Assembly: GCA_009869945.1 (NCBI GenBank)
Contig: WIXG01000266.1
Coordinates: 1-64,000, forward strand
Length of the DNA: 64,000 nucleotides
Source: Mesaphorura yosii
Lineage: Eukaryota > Arthropoda > Collembola > Poduromorpha > Tullbergiidae
Reading direction: 5' to 3'
Shown: positions 53,433-64,000 of the stretch, piece by piece
How the letters are laid out: each line of letters opens with the position of its first letter
How positions within the stretch are numbered: position 1 is the first letter of the stretch
Program-made: the position numbers and the translations under genes
Notes under the pieces: generated by a model
Told to the model about the DNA's origin: nothing
Database searches by the model: none
What the model saw: the letters and a program-made list of their open reading frames with translations, nothing else

Positions 53433-56400
53433 ATGGCTTCAGCCGCCGGCACGGACGGGAGCAGCGGCGGCGGTACGGAGTCCAACGGCGGAAGTGGCAA
53501 TCTGTTCCAACTCACCGAACCTCAGCACCAGCCTGAAGAGCAGCTGAATTCCGGTCTCAGCAACAGCAATAGCAACTGGTCCCGAACGTACAACACCACG
53601 CAATCGAACATGGAGTTCGCACCCGGTCAGGACCAAGGGCCCACAGGTATGGGTCCTTCAGGGCCAGGCCTTGAAATGGTGGGGAACGCTGATGGCGGCT
53701 CAGGTTCCGGATTCCACGGGCAAGGCGGCCACGCCGCGTGGAACCACAATCACATCAATGCTCACACTCCACTGCAATCCTCGCCTTACATCAGCGCCGC
53801 CGGCGGGCCGAACTTCATGCAATCATCGTACGGGCACGGCCTGGATCACGGTGGAAATGGTGCTGGAGCTGGAGGAATGACTCCAGGTAAGGAATGGCAT
53901 GAATGGCTGGTGCTGATGCTTTCATTGATTCTTAAGGCAGTTTGTAATATTTATTGTTAATTATTCGTAGATCACTCAGCCTACTACGAGTATGCCCCGC
54001 CGCCACCGCTGCCCACGACTGCACTGCCCATGCCCATGCCCTCGCCTTATGGGTACTCCTCAGTCACATCCGCCGCCCCTTCCGGCCTGCCACACGGTCA
54101 CAGCCCGGCCTACCTTCCCGCCCACGGGCACCAGCTGCAGCACGAGTACGAGTACCCGTTCTACACCAGACCACCACCACACATGTCGGTGGCACCACAC
54201 CTGCACCCGGCGCACCCGGCGGGACAGCAATCCACCGCTCACCAGCACCAGCATCTGATGCCTTTCACGTACAACCCAGGCCCAGTAGGTGTGGGCCCGG
54301 TCAATTCTGCCGTCCCCGTCCACGCACCGTCACCAGCGCATGTGTACCGCCGTCAGAGTCATGAGCTGACCCCATTCCTGGACAACACAGGATGGAATCC
54401 AAGCTCCTGGAACCAGGGCGATGGGCGGGAGACGAGCATTACAGCGCTGGATTTGAGGCTGCACCGTGAGGGGCTTGCCCTGGGTCACGCTCTTGAGGAT
54501 TGGCCGCTGGCTCTGGTGCCCCCACGCCAAGACAGGCAGACCCAGACTGGGTCACCGTCCGGCACAACGCCACAGCCGTCACCACGAGCTAAACTGGAGC
54601 TTGCACCGGCTGCGCACAAGTTTGAGTACCAGGATCCAGCTTTACTGGTGCACCAGCAAAGCAAAGGTACACCAGCACCACCACCGGAGCTTCCTGCATC
54701 ATCGCAGGCTCAATCACAGTCAGCAACTGCAGCAACCGCATTTGAACCTACCAACGCCAACACCAGCGTGACCATGCCTCAGGCGTCACTGCCAGTGCTT
54801 GTGACAGCTGTGCCATCTGCTTGGATTCCTCGTACACCTGGAGTCATTGTTTCTCGGCCCTCAGGTGAACCATTGCGTGAAGGAGTCAAACGAAGGTAAA
54901 TTACTTTAACTACTTAAGCGTCATAAGGTCGACGGTCGGACCTTGAATCTGAAAATTTTTATTGTAGGAAATCAGCCACTGCCGCAGAAGGAGCTGCTCT
55001 TGCTGTCAATGGTGTAATTTTTCAAGCTGGGCCAGCGACGGAGGCAACGGCACACGCTTCTGGAGCCCGTTCGGCGTCCGTACCCGGACCAGCATCGATC
55101 CCCGAGCCTGAGTCTGAACACGTACCAGGGCCAGCGCCGCATGGAGGAGATCCATTCGCCTGGAATTGTCAAGTGTGTGGGAAGAGCTGCACGTCCAGAA
55201 ACGGACTTCAACGGCATATCAGGCATGCTCACTCGGCGAAGAAGACGACCACGACCACGAGCCCGCCTTTAACTCCGACGATGCCAGAAGCAGAGGCGGC
55301 CGCAGCAGCAGCGGGTAAAGGAGAAATAAAAACAGAATCAGACGTGAAAGCACTCCAAGAGCCGGAGCCAAGAGCAACCGCTCCCTCTTTAACAGAGAAA
55401 ATTGAACCGGACGGTGCCAGTGGAAAGAATCTGGCGACCTCTATAATGTCTGAAAATGGACCAAACGTCGATGAAGTGAAGGAACTCGGCTCCGAAGCCG
55501 AACCCACCGCTGGCTCGAACTACTCGCGCCTTACCAACTCCCGCCATCAGCCACGCATCGTACTTCAGAAAGTCATCGTCTCTCCATCCAAAACTTCGCC
55601 ATCCGCGCCAACTTCAAATCCTGCCGAGTCACCTGACGAGCTTGAGCTTGACAAACGAAGTCGTGCCGCTCGTCATAAGAAGCGGAGCAGGAGCCTGACT
55701 CCATCGAATGTGTCCTCCGCCCTTTCGTTTTTGCAGTCAACTCCCACCAAGATGAAGAGTCCAAAGGGAACCGGCACGATGACGGGCACACCGGTGGCAG
55801 CGGAAGTGGGAGAAAAGCAAAAGATGGTCAATGGAGCGGCGAACTCCAACTCGGGCCCGGCTCGTCGCTCGAGTCTTTCGAAGGTGCCTCAGACGTGCGG
55901 TTTGTGCGGTGCCTCGGCGTCCACGATGAGCAACCTGCGCCGTCACTACAGACAGCGCCACCCAAAGTGCAAGTTACCCAGCACGGCGGCGATTGACGGC
56001 GGCACCGGTGCGGGCGCGGGCACGTTTCTGAAGCCCGGTCCGCTCCTGCCAACCCAACCGGACTCGGACGAGTCGCCGTCATGGTGCAGCATCTGCGAGC
56101 AAGACGTGCCCGACCTCCGTCTGCACAAATTGCAAGAACACCAACTGCAACTGCAAATTCCTGCACCGGGATTCAGTCGAATGGGCGAGGAGCACGCACG
56201 GGCAGCCGTCGGCGCAGTTGCGTTCACGCTGCCCACGAATGGCAACAGCAACGGCGCACAAGAAGACAGTTTGGGGGAAATGCCAGTGCTGGATGCTTGC
56301 CAGCCGTTTGTGCAACTGGAAGAGGATACCGAGTCAGAATTGTGCAAGGGACCCGTAGAGGGAATCGAAGTCTACCCGCCGCTGCTGAAGCGTGAAGTCA

Positions 56401-57788
56401 TCGAATCACCGTCCCCGGCAATAAGCCCCAGCAGCAGCAGAAGCAGCAGCAGCCTGCGCGTGCGTGAGGTTCGAGTGCTGGTCCGTGACGTGGGGTCGAA
56501 CCTGACTCCGTGCCCCATCTGCACGGTGGAGTACCCGCTCTCCGCCGTCAACGCGCACAAGTACACACACGAGCTACAGTGCCACATTTGCCTGCGGGAC
56601 GACGTCCCCGTGGCGGAGATGGCTGAGCACGGCGTCACTCACGTCGCTACCCTGGAGTGCGAGGTGTGCGGGTACCTCGCTTCCCGCAAGCAGCGAATGT
56701 GGGAACACTTCAACAGGCACGCCAAGGTCAAGCCCGTCATCTGCATGGTGTGCGGCGAAGGCTTCTACTCGAAGGACAACATGCGGGGACACCACAAAGC
56801 CAAGCATGAGGGCCGGAGGGATTTGTATCCCTGCAGGCGGTGCGGCATGCGATTCTCTCTCAGGAGCCAGCGGTACAGGCATGAAATGTCAGGGCATAAG
56901 AAAGGGAAGGGAAAAGTCGCGAAGGGCACAGTGCAAGTGCAACGTGGAGCAGCGGCAGCGATGAACCACACGGGCAAGCCCACCATTGCCAAGTCTGCAT
57001 CCGCGTCGCCGACGAAGACGAAGCGATCTGGATCCGCACCTGCGCCTAAGCTTGACGATGTAAATAACAATAGCAATAAGAGGACGGCAGCAGGAGGCTC
57101 CCGCTCGTCCTCCGCCCCGTCGACGGCGACCGCGTCCTCTGCAGTTCCAAACGACAAGACGTGCCAGCTCTGCCATAAGGAACTCTCCTCCAATCGCTCG
57201 ATGCTCCGTCATTTGCTTTTGATTCATGGCGTGACTCTTGCACAAAAGCCCAAGCCTCAGCTGCAGACAGCCACAGCAGCAGAAGACGCTGACTCTGATG
57301 CTGATGCTGACCATGAAGAAGGACAACCTCCCGCTGTGAACGCTGTTGCTGCAGTTAAGAAAATGTCCAACTCGAGATCGCACAGGTCCAGACCGAAGGT
57401 TCAAGCGTTTGCGTACGCGCGCCGTCGCAGCGTGAGCCATTCGCCGACCAACTGCAACATCTGCGGGCGCGTGCTGAGTTCCGCGAGCGCCGTCCGGCGC
57501 CACCAGGCTCTCGTCCACAACAAGGCGATCGGAAAGTACCCCGAGTACTTTGCGAGCCAGCGCAAGGCGTGTGACATCTGCGCACAGGTGCTCTCGTCGG
57601 CCCGTTCCCTCCAGCGGCACCTCGTCCTTATCCACAACAAACGGGTGGGGAACTACACGAAAATCCTGATGGACAACCGCAAGTCTTGGCACAGGCACAA
57701 GAAGCGGGCGGCGGCTGCGAAGCGCAAGCGCCCAACCTCAACAAAGGCAAAGGCGGCACCACGCCCGGTGGAACCTCAGGAGGATTGA
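53433..57788 (+). CDS. Large C2H2 zinc-finger protein with about eleven fingers
   Basis: Exons 53433-53886, 53971-54895 and 54968-57788 (phases 1 and 2) give 1399 residues. The first 460 residues are Gly/Ser/Asn- then Pro/His/Tyr-rich, disordered. From about residue 527 come fingers: CQVCGKSCTSRNGLQRHI, then after a long Ser/Lys linker TCGLCGASASTMSNLRRHYR, a shortened SWCSICEQDVPD, a run of five spaced by short links (CPICTVEYPLSAVNAHKYTH through CRRCGMRFSLRSQRYRHEM), and three near the end of a shared type (CHKELSSNRSMLRHLLLIH, CGRVLSSASAVRRHQALVH, CAQVLSSARSLQRHLVLIH). The C-terminus is Lys/Arg-rich. Likely a nuclear regulator; the target is unknown. Confidence 0.85.
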
Positions 57789-58723
57789 GGATCGAAGGTC
57801 CCGACCCCAAAAGTAGGGAAATTCCGGCAGGAATTGCATGCATATTTTTGTATTTATTTTCCTAAACGTTTAGTTACAGATTACTTTACCAGGTTTCTTT
57901 GTTTTGTTATATTAGAGTTAATCACTTACTCTATTCTACTCTACTGTACTTTAGACCATATCATCATTGACACTGATTAAAAAGTCATAAAAGTTACCGC
58001 AAAGTGGAGATTGGTTTTTGCCCCGCGCCGCAATTAAAACCTGTCTGCTGTTGAGTTTGAGTACACAAAGGTATGGCACGACTTTAGCACGCCAACTTGT
58101 TGATTCGGTATCGTTCGGCACGGAATCGCATGGGCCAAGGCCAGGCCAGGGGCAAGCATTAAAAGCATTAAAAACAACACATCACGCACTCAGAGTCCAC
58201 GTCCACGCCGCCTGCTTGCAATCGATCAATCAGTCTCCCCTTCAAGTTTTGCTGCTGGAGTTTGCTGAAGGTGTGGAGCTGCTGGCTGGCTGGAGGCCGA
58301 AGTTTCTGCTGAGTTCTTGTTTACGTGTACGCACTTTGTATTCGCAACGCAGCATGCATGCAGCAATGCTCACGCACTCTTGCAGAAGCAGCAGCAGCAT
58401 CCAGCAAGAACAACCCGGAAGAGCATAAAAATATTGAACGCTTCGCTATTTTTTATGGAAAGTCGCGTTCTTGTGATACTTAATTAATTGTGACAAAATT
58501 CGTCGAATTACGACTATTCCAGGCGTCAGACGTGGACTCAGCATGAATTCTTCTTCGACAACGTGGAGAAACTTACTTTGCATGTGCTTTTTCTAAGTCA
58601 ATTAGACCAATAACGTTCGCGAAATGTACTGTTAAGACAAACACGTATGGTTGTGGTTAATTACATTGATTAGCGATGGAATAGTGTCACAGAAGTGTTC
58701 AGGTTAGTGGTAATGGTCACATC
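57789..58723. other. Gap between zinc-finger genes two and three
   Basis: 3' UTR of gene two and leader of gene three. Short Gln/Ser-type frame at 58018-58428 not supported. Confidence 0.45.
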
Positions 58724-61700
58724 ATGTACCAGCCAACAGAAGATCTCAATTGGCACTGGCTCGGTGGCGACGACGGGTCGGGTCCAGCTCCACCGTGCGC
58801 TGTGTCGGCAACATTCGTCCAGAACCATGAGAATAATGTGCTAACGGAACCAGGCGGTGGGCACCAGAGTCAAATCCAAACTCAGGGACATGTGAATGGC
58901 AATGGAACTACTGGTAAGTTAGATCTACCTTAGGTTTAATTATTCTTACAGCGTGTGAATTAAATGCACACTGCACAATTCTTTCGATTCATGCAGATTC
59001 CTGCTATTATGACGCTTATCAGTACCCGTACAACTACGTTGCCCCCATCGAGGCTCAATACGTGGGCACCGTAATCCATGGCAGTGGTGGCGACCCCACC
59101 CAAAATGTGATCAGAATTAACCCAGGGCCGGTACCAGTCACCAACGGCGGGTCGTCTCCTTCAATCTTCGACCTCTCTACTCAAGTGGTGCCCGTCAGCA
59201 TCAGTGCAGTAGAGCCGGACTCTGCTTCGCTTCTTGATCTGTCAAATCTTACCTCGTCATCTTCAATAATGGACTTATCTAATCATATCGCGGCGTATCT
59301 ACAAGACGGCGAAGACGATACCGGACGAAATGAAGCACAGAGTGGGACGTATACAATGGCCACGTTGCCAGCGGGCGCTGGCACGACTCCAACTCCTGGA
59401 TTTAGTCAAGCCGACGGCGAGCTTAGGATACTCAAGACTGAAAATAGGTTCGCAGTGGATGGATTCATACCTACCGTCAGTACTCCGACGAAAAGGTATG
59501 CAAAAAGCTTGCGTGCTTTAATTTGGAGCCATTCTTAAGCTTATTCCTTATCTTTAGTAGTAACGGCTACGTCTTCGCTCGAAAGTCAACACCCAGTCCC
59601 GGTAACGGATTCTCGGTAAATGCTGACATCGATGACGAAGATGAAGATGATGAAGAAGAAGACGATTGGGAGGAACAGAACGACCGAGAACATGAGCAGC
59701 AGAGTCGTCATCGGCGCCGCATGCAGCGGCTGCACCCCAACGCTCGAGTAACACAAATCCAGAATCAACGTAACGCTCAACACCCGAATGCACGACCATG
59801 CGAAATCTGCGGAAATCTGTTTCGAGGCAAACTTGTGCTCCGTCGACACCAGATTGTGATCCACGGGATGAAACTCCCAAACTGGGAACAAGTGTTGGCA
59901 GCGGAGGAGCGGAACAACGCCAAAGTACCGTGCGGCGTGTGTGGGAAAGAGGTCTCTAAGCGCTCGCTCAACATTCACATGACTCAGGTGCATGGAGGTG
60001 GCAGAATGGCTCCAGCTTCAGGGAGACGATTTAAGAAAGCGAAGAAGATTGGACGACCAAGAAAAGCGCCGCCAGTGCTCGAACCGCAAGCACACGCCCA
60101 TCGCCAAATGCTAACGCCTATGCCAACTTCATCCAGCTCCAGCTCAACCAACAAAATAGACTACTCATATCTTCTGCTGCCAAGATATCAGCCATTTGTT
60201 CCAGTCGAGCGCTTCACCAACATCGCCAAAGCCGTCGCGAGATACGAACAGTACGTGGCTGCTCGAATCACAAAGAAACGCAGAAGTTCCAGCTTCGACA
60301 GCGCCGCCTGGAAGAAGAGTCTCCCAAGCGCCACATGCAACCTGTGCGGCAACGTCTTTCGCCACAAATACACTCTTCGAGTTCACCAGGCCAAGGTACA
60401 CAAACTCCCTGTGCCAAGACTTTACACCAAACGCACTCCGACACCAAGCCCCGTGAAGATCAGCGGGCAAGCACACGCACCACCACCACCACCCAACGTC
60501 GTGCGCGCCTTGTTTCGGTCCGCGACCGCCACTGCCTCAGGTTCAAACACTTCTGCACCGCCAACGCTTGAAAGGAACATGGACCCTCTGCCCCTCGGCG
60601 AGTCCTTGTCTCCAGCAATGCCTTGTCTGACGCCTGCAGCCACAACAGCAGCGTTGACAGCAGCCACACGTCCTCGGCCAAGGCCCGTCAGCCGACAGTT
60701 GGCTTTGTCTCGGGCTGCAGGTGATAAAGCACATGCAAATAGTGCCTTAATTAGAAACTCAAGGTTTCTTGATTATTTGCAGAGCCCAAACCTGCAGCCG
60801 AGGCTGCGCCAAGCCACAGCCAAGCCACACGACCCACGTTCGCACGAAAGCCGTGTCCCGCCTCAAGAGTCAAGTTCGTCGAAGCGCAAGCGAGGCTGGC
60901 CTCGAGGAAAGCTCAGAGGCCCCAAACGCAGACCGTCGGATCTGAAATCAAAAATACACCCGCGCCAGCCGCCACTTCCTCGCCGTCACCGTCGCCACCA
61001 ACCTTGGTCCCGGCGACGGCGGCGGGCAATGCCACACTCCCAACCAGGTCCTCGGCTCGTCAGCTCCACCGCCGCCAGTGCCAAGACTCAGCCCACCGTC
61101 TCCAGTACCTCCTCAAAAAGCAGTTTATCTCTTGATCTTGACCAAGTTAAGCACAACCTAAGTTCAGAATTAGTTGGAGAAATTCGTCGTCGTCAAGTCG
61201 TCATCAAAATATTTCGAACAAAATCAGTACCAGAAGTAAAGTTCCTTTCCTCCGTGGCAGATACTGAACAACGTCGTCAGCTCCCGAAACTCCCGGTGGA
61301 ACTTAAACTACTCAAGAATGCAAAGGGAATGCCGTTACAGTGCCACGTTTGTCTGAATGTATTTACAACACACCATGTATTGCACCGCCATCAAGCACTG
61401 ATGCATAATCTGAACGTGAACAGATACGATGAGTTCGTGCAGAAAAATTCGAAAGAAGTCCGTTGCAAGAAATGCGGCTGCATTCTGCTGAGGAGAAAAA
61501 TGTACCACCACCTGAAAGCTACACATCACGTTAGTTTTGATTTTACTCACCACTTCACAGCAGTCACTCAGACTGACCGTGATCAACCTAAACCTGAGCA
61601 AGTTCACCCGGCAACATTGCCAGAAGCACCTTCTTCCTTGCCCTCTAATGAAAAGTTATCATCTGAGCCGGAGCTCTCGTCTCGAAAGTCATCTCCTAAG

Positions 61701-64000
61701 GAGCGCCGCCAAGACTTAATTAAAAAAGTTCGTAAACACCGATTAACCAAAACTGTCTGCCGCAGCTGGACTTGTTCAGTCTGCCACGTCGTATTGTCAA
61801 GCGCAAATGTCCTATATCAGCACCAGTTTCGACGACACGGGCTGGAGTCCCCCGGCTTTACCCCAGCGGTGAGAGCAGAGATGCAGAGAGCCAAGTGGCG
61901 GGTTCAGTGCAAGATTTGCAATTTCACTTGCATAAGAAGCAGTTATTCCTTGCACTTCAAATTGAAACATAAACAAGATGGTTTCAGTCCTTACCCGCTG
62001 AAGCAACATTTTACGGTACTGCAGTCGCAACCAGAAGAGAATCAAATTAATCCAGAACCAGAATCCAATGCTGAGCAAGACACGAGACAAGATGAGAGGA
62101 AAGTTTGCTGCAATATTTGTGGGGAAGTTTATTCGAAACCTGTGATGTACCGTCACCTTGAATTGAAGCACGGGAGGCGGCGTGCATTCGAAGGCATGTT
62201 CACTGAAGCAGGTGAAGCTTCAAGCGAGCCTGGACCAACGACAGTGACGTGCCGTTCATCGACCGAATGTGTCACGATCAAAGACGCAGAGAAGGGCGAA
62301 TCACACGACGACAATCAACCAGAATCAGAAGCGGAAAACGTTAATGTTGATGCAGGCCCGTCGCCATCGCCTTCGCCGACAGTCTCGTTAATTACCGAAT
62401 CTAACAAGGCAACAACACATTCGGAATTTTATTGTGACATTAGTCAGAAGGAACTCACCAGTCAAGAGAGCCTGAAACACCATCACACTCTCGGCCACAG
62501 CTTGCCAGTGTCGGATACCCCTGCCCCCGTCATAAACTGGAACCTGCGAGTTATCCGAAACAGGCAGTGTAACTTCTGCGATCGTTTGTACTCCAAAAAC
62601 GCCATTGTCCTGCACTTGATGGATCACGGCGTCCGTGACAGCTTTCCTCAACATTTCGTAGTGCTGTCGCAAGAGAAAGGAGCTCCATGCGCCAACTCCA
62701 ACTCCTCTCAGCTGGCGGGCGAAGGCGACAGGCCAGGAAGATCTGCCTTGGATTCAGAATCGGACAGTGCTGTTGATTCTCCACCCTCAATCATGTCGAA
62801 GCCTTTGCCACCACCGCCGGCAGACGTCTATCCAGAATTTTCAGCGCCGACTTCGCCCTCTCCGTCGTGCGATGCATTCGCATCCCGAATGGCTTCTTGC
62901 AAACTCTGCCGTGAAATTTTCACAAGAAACGCCGTTTTGAACCATCTGAAAAGTGAGCATGGCAAGAAGAAATCATTGTCTCGCTACTTCATCTACGTGA
63001 AGTCCACTCCCAAAAAGAAACCTGAACGGAAATGTCACCTGTGCACGAAAGTATTTCCATATCCAGAAAGTTTACGCATTCATCAAATTGAGGTGCATAA
63101 ACTGCAAATGGAGGGACAAGAGAACATCCTTCAGCGTTTCGGCAAAGTCCGCTGTAGCCTCTGTGGCAAGACGATGTACATCGGCAGCATCATTAATCAC
63201 CTGAAAACGGAGCATGGCAAGATGTCCGAATTTCATCAATTTTACACCCGAACTCCGAAAAATGCACCGCAGCGTCCTATCGAAACAGTGGCACCTGTAC
63301 TGGACTTCCAGCCTGACCAGGCCCCGGAAGTGCCCACCGTCAGTCAAACTTCGCAACAACTTCAAGGGTCATCTCGTAAGACCCGAAGTCCCCAAAGTGA
63401 ACCAGAGCCTAGTGATACTAAAGCTACTTCAGCTCGCTGCTTACTTTGCAACAAACTTCTTAACAAAGTTCACATTTATGGGCACTTACGAAAAAAGCAT
63501 GGTAAAGCAGCAGAATTCAGGAAGTATTTTAGGTACATTTCTGCTCCAAGAACTTCACGAGTAAAGACGAAGGCGGTAGATTTACGATGTTCAGAGTGTT
63601 CCAAAACTTTTCGCAACCGTTACGATTTGGCACTCCACAAAGTGAGGATGCACAATCTGCAATTCCCCGGATGTGAGAAAATCCGTAAGATGCTCCTGGA
63701 GCGGAAACAGAAAGTCCGTTGCAGCATATGTGGAAGTATTGTAGTAAAACCGTCAATAAACCGCCACTTTCGGGGTCATGGGTTCAGCCGAGCGGCCCCA
63801 CACCATTTCACGATTGTAGAAGACGAAATTAGAACAACAGCCGGAGCCGAACCCACCACAGCGGAGCTTGACAACTGTTCCTCAGCAAAAGAGCCTCAAA
63901 TTGAGCCTGTGCCTCTATCAGACACGGTCAAGGCAGAGCCAGACGATACCGAGACAATCGAGCAAACAGTACATTGCAACATTTGTCGCGCGACAATGGG
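58724..64000 (+). CDS. Very large C2H2 zinc-finger protein, truncated by the window end
   Basis: Exons 58724-58913, 58997-59495 and 59558 to at least 64000 (phases 1 and 2); more than 1700 residues with no stop before the edge. The start is polar, then Asp/Ser-rich with an acidic run (DIDDEDEDDEEEDDWEE). From about residue 310 there are at least sixteen C2H2 fingers, plus the start of a seventeenth. They come largely in a paired unit: a finger ending in H-N/K-L, a charged linker of about 15-25 residues, then VRCxxCG and a second finger. One finger (FYCDISQKELTSQES) has Ser for its second Cys. An AT-hook-like KRKRGWPRGKLRGPKRRP lies near residue 680. Exon phases match those of gene two. Confidence 0.85.

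Noticed and set aside
56889..57698. Minus-strand frame of 269 codons
   Set aside because: Antisense to the finger region of the large zinc-finger gene; it is open because of the GC-rich codons opposite.
1..64000. CRISPR arrays, prokaryotic operons, rRNA or tRNA genes
   Set aside because: Looked for spaced direct repeats, ribosome-binding sites and cloverleaf-type sequences; none convincing, and introns show the DNA is eukaryotic.

Overview
This window is nuclear DNA from an animal, most likely an arthropod. The protein genes are split by short GT-AG introns (roughly 60-110 bases). Several families point to Hexapoda: insect-type 7TM chemoreceptor-like proteins, a takeout/juvenile-hormone-binding-like protein, an EF-hand nicotinamidase of the fly Naam type, and GILT-like and CRAL-TRIO proteins. 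A plant-type GH19 chitinase, a GH71/GH99-like hydrolase and a wax-ester-synthase-type acyltransferase, all rare in insects, make a springtail (Collembola) my best guess; this is inference. Genes are dense (about 30 kept or broken genes in 64 kb) and alternate between strands.

1-15.5 kb is a turnover region. It holds a secreted GH71/99-like hydrolase, a tyrosylprotein sulfotransferase, a takeout-like protein and a two-domain serine protease. Around them lie two intact chemoreceptor-like genes and at least four wrecks: two chemoreceptor pseudogenes, a SET-domain fragment and a sugar-transporter pseudogene.

16-37 kb is mostly intact, many genes being housekeeping: ANKMY2 and eIF6 (convergent), a GH19 chitinase, a zeste/Myb-like protein with a homopolymer frameshift, nicotinamidase, a C2H2 protein, GILT, two copies of a DHRS11-like dehydrogenase on opposite strands, UBE2S, calpain, SYF2 and a torsin.

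36.6-48.5 kb has a WSD-type acyltransferase with two broken relatives, a scramblase-like protein, a SIAH-like RING protein, an unrecognised acidic protein, a CRAL-TRIO protein and a secreted low-complexity (cuticle/matrix-like) protein. Gene-poor stretches follow at 44.6-47.6 and 48.5-51 kb.

51-64 kb is a tandem head-to-tail cluster of three C2H2 zinc-finger genes of growing size (463 aa, 1399 aa and over 1700 aa). The last runs off the window end. Their exon phases match in part and their fingers come in a recurring paired unit, which suggests a lineage-specific expanding family.
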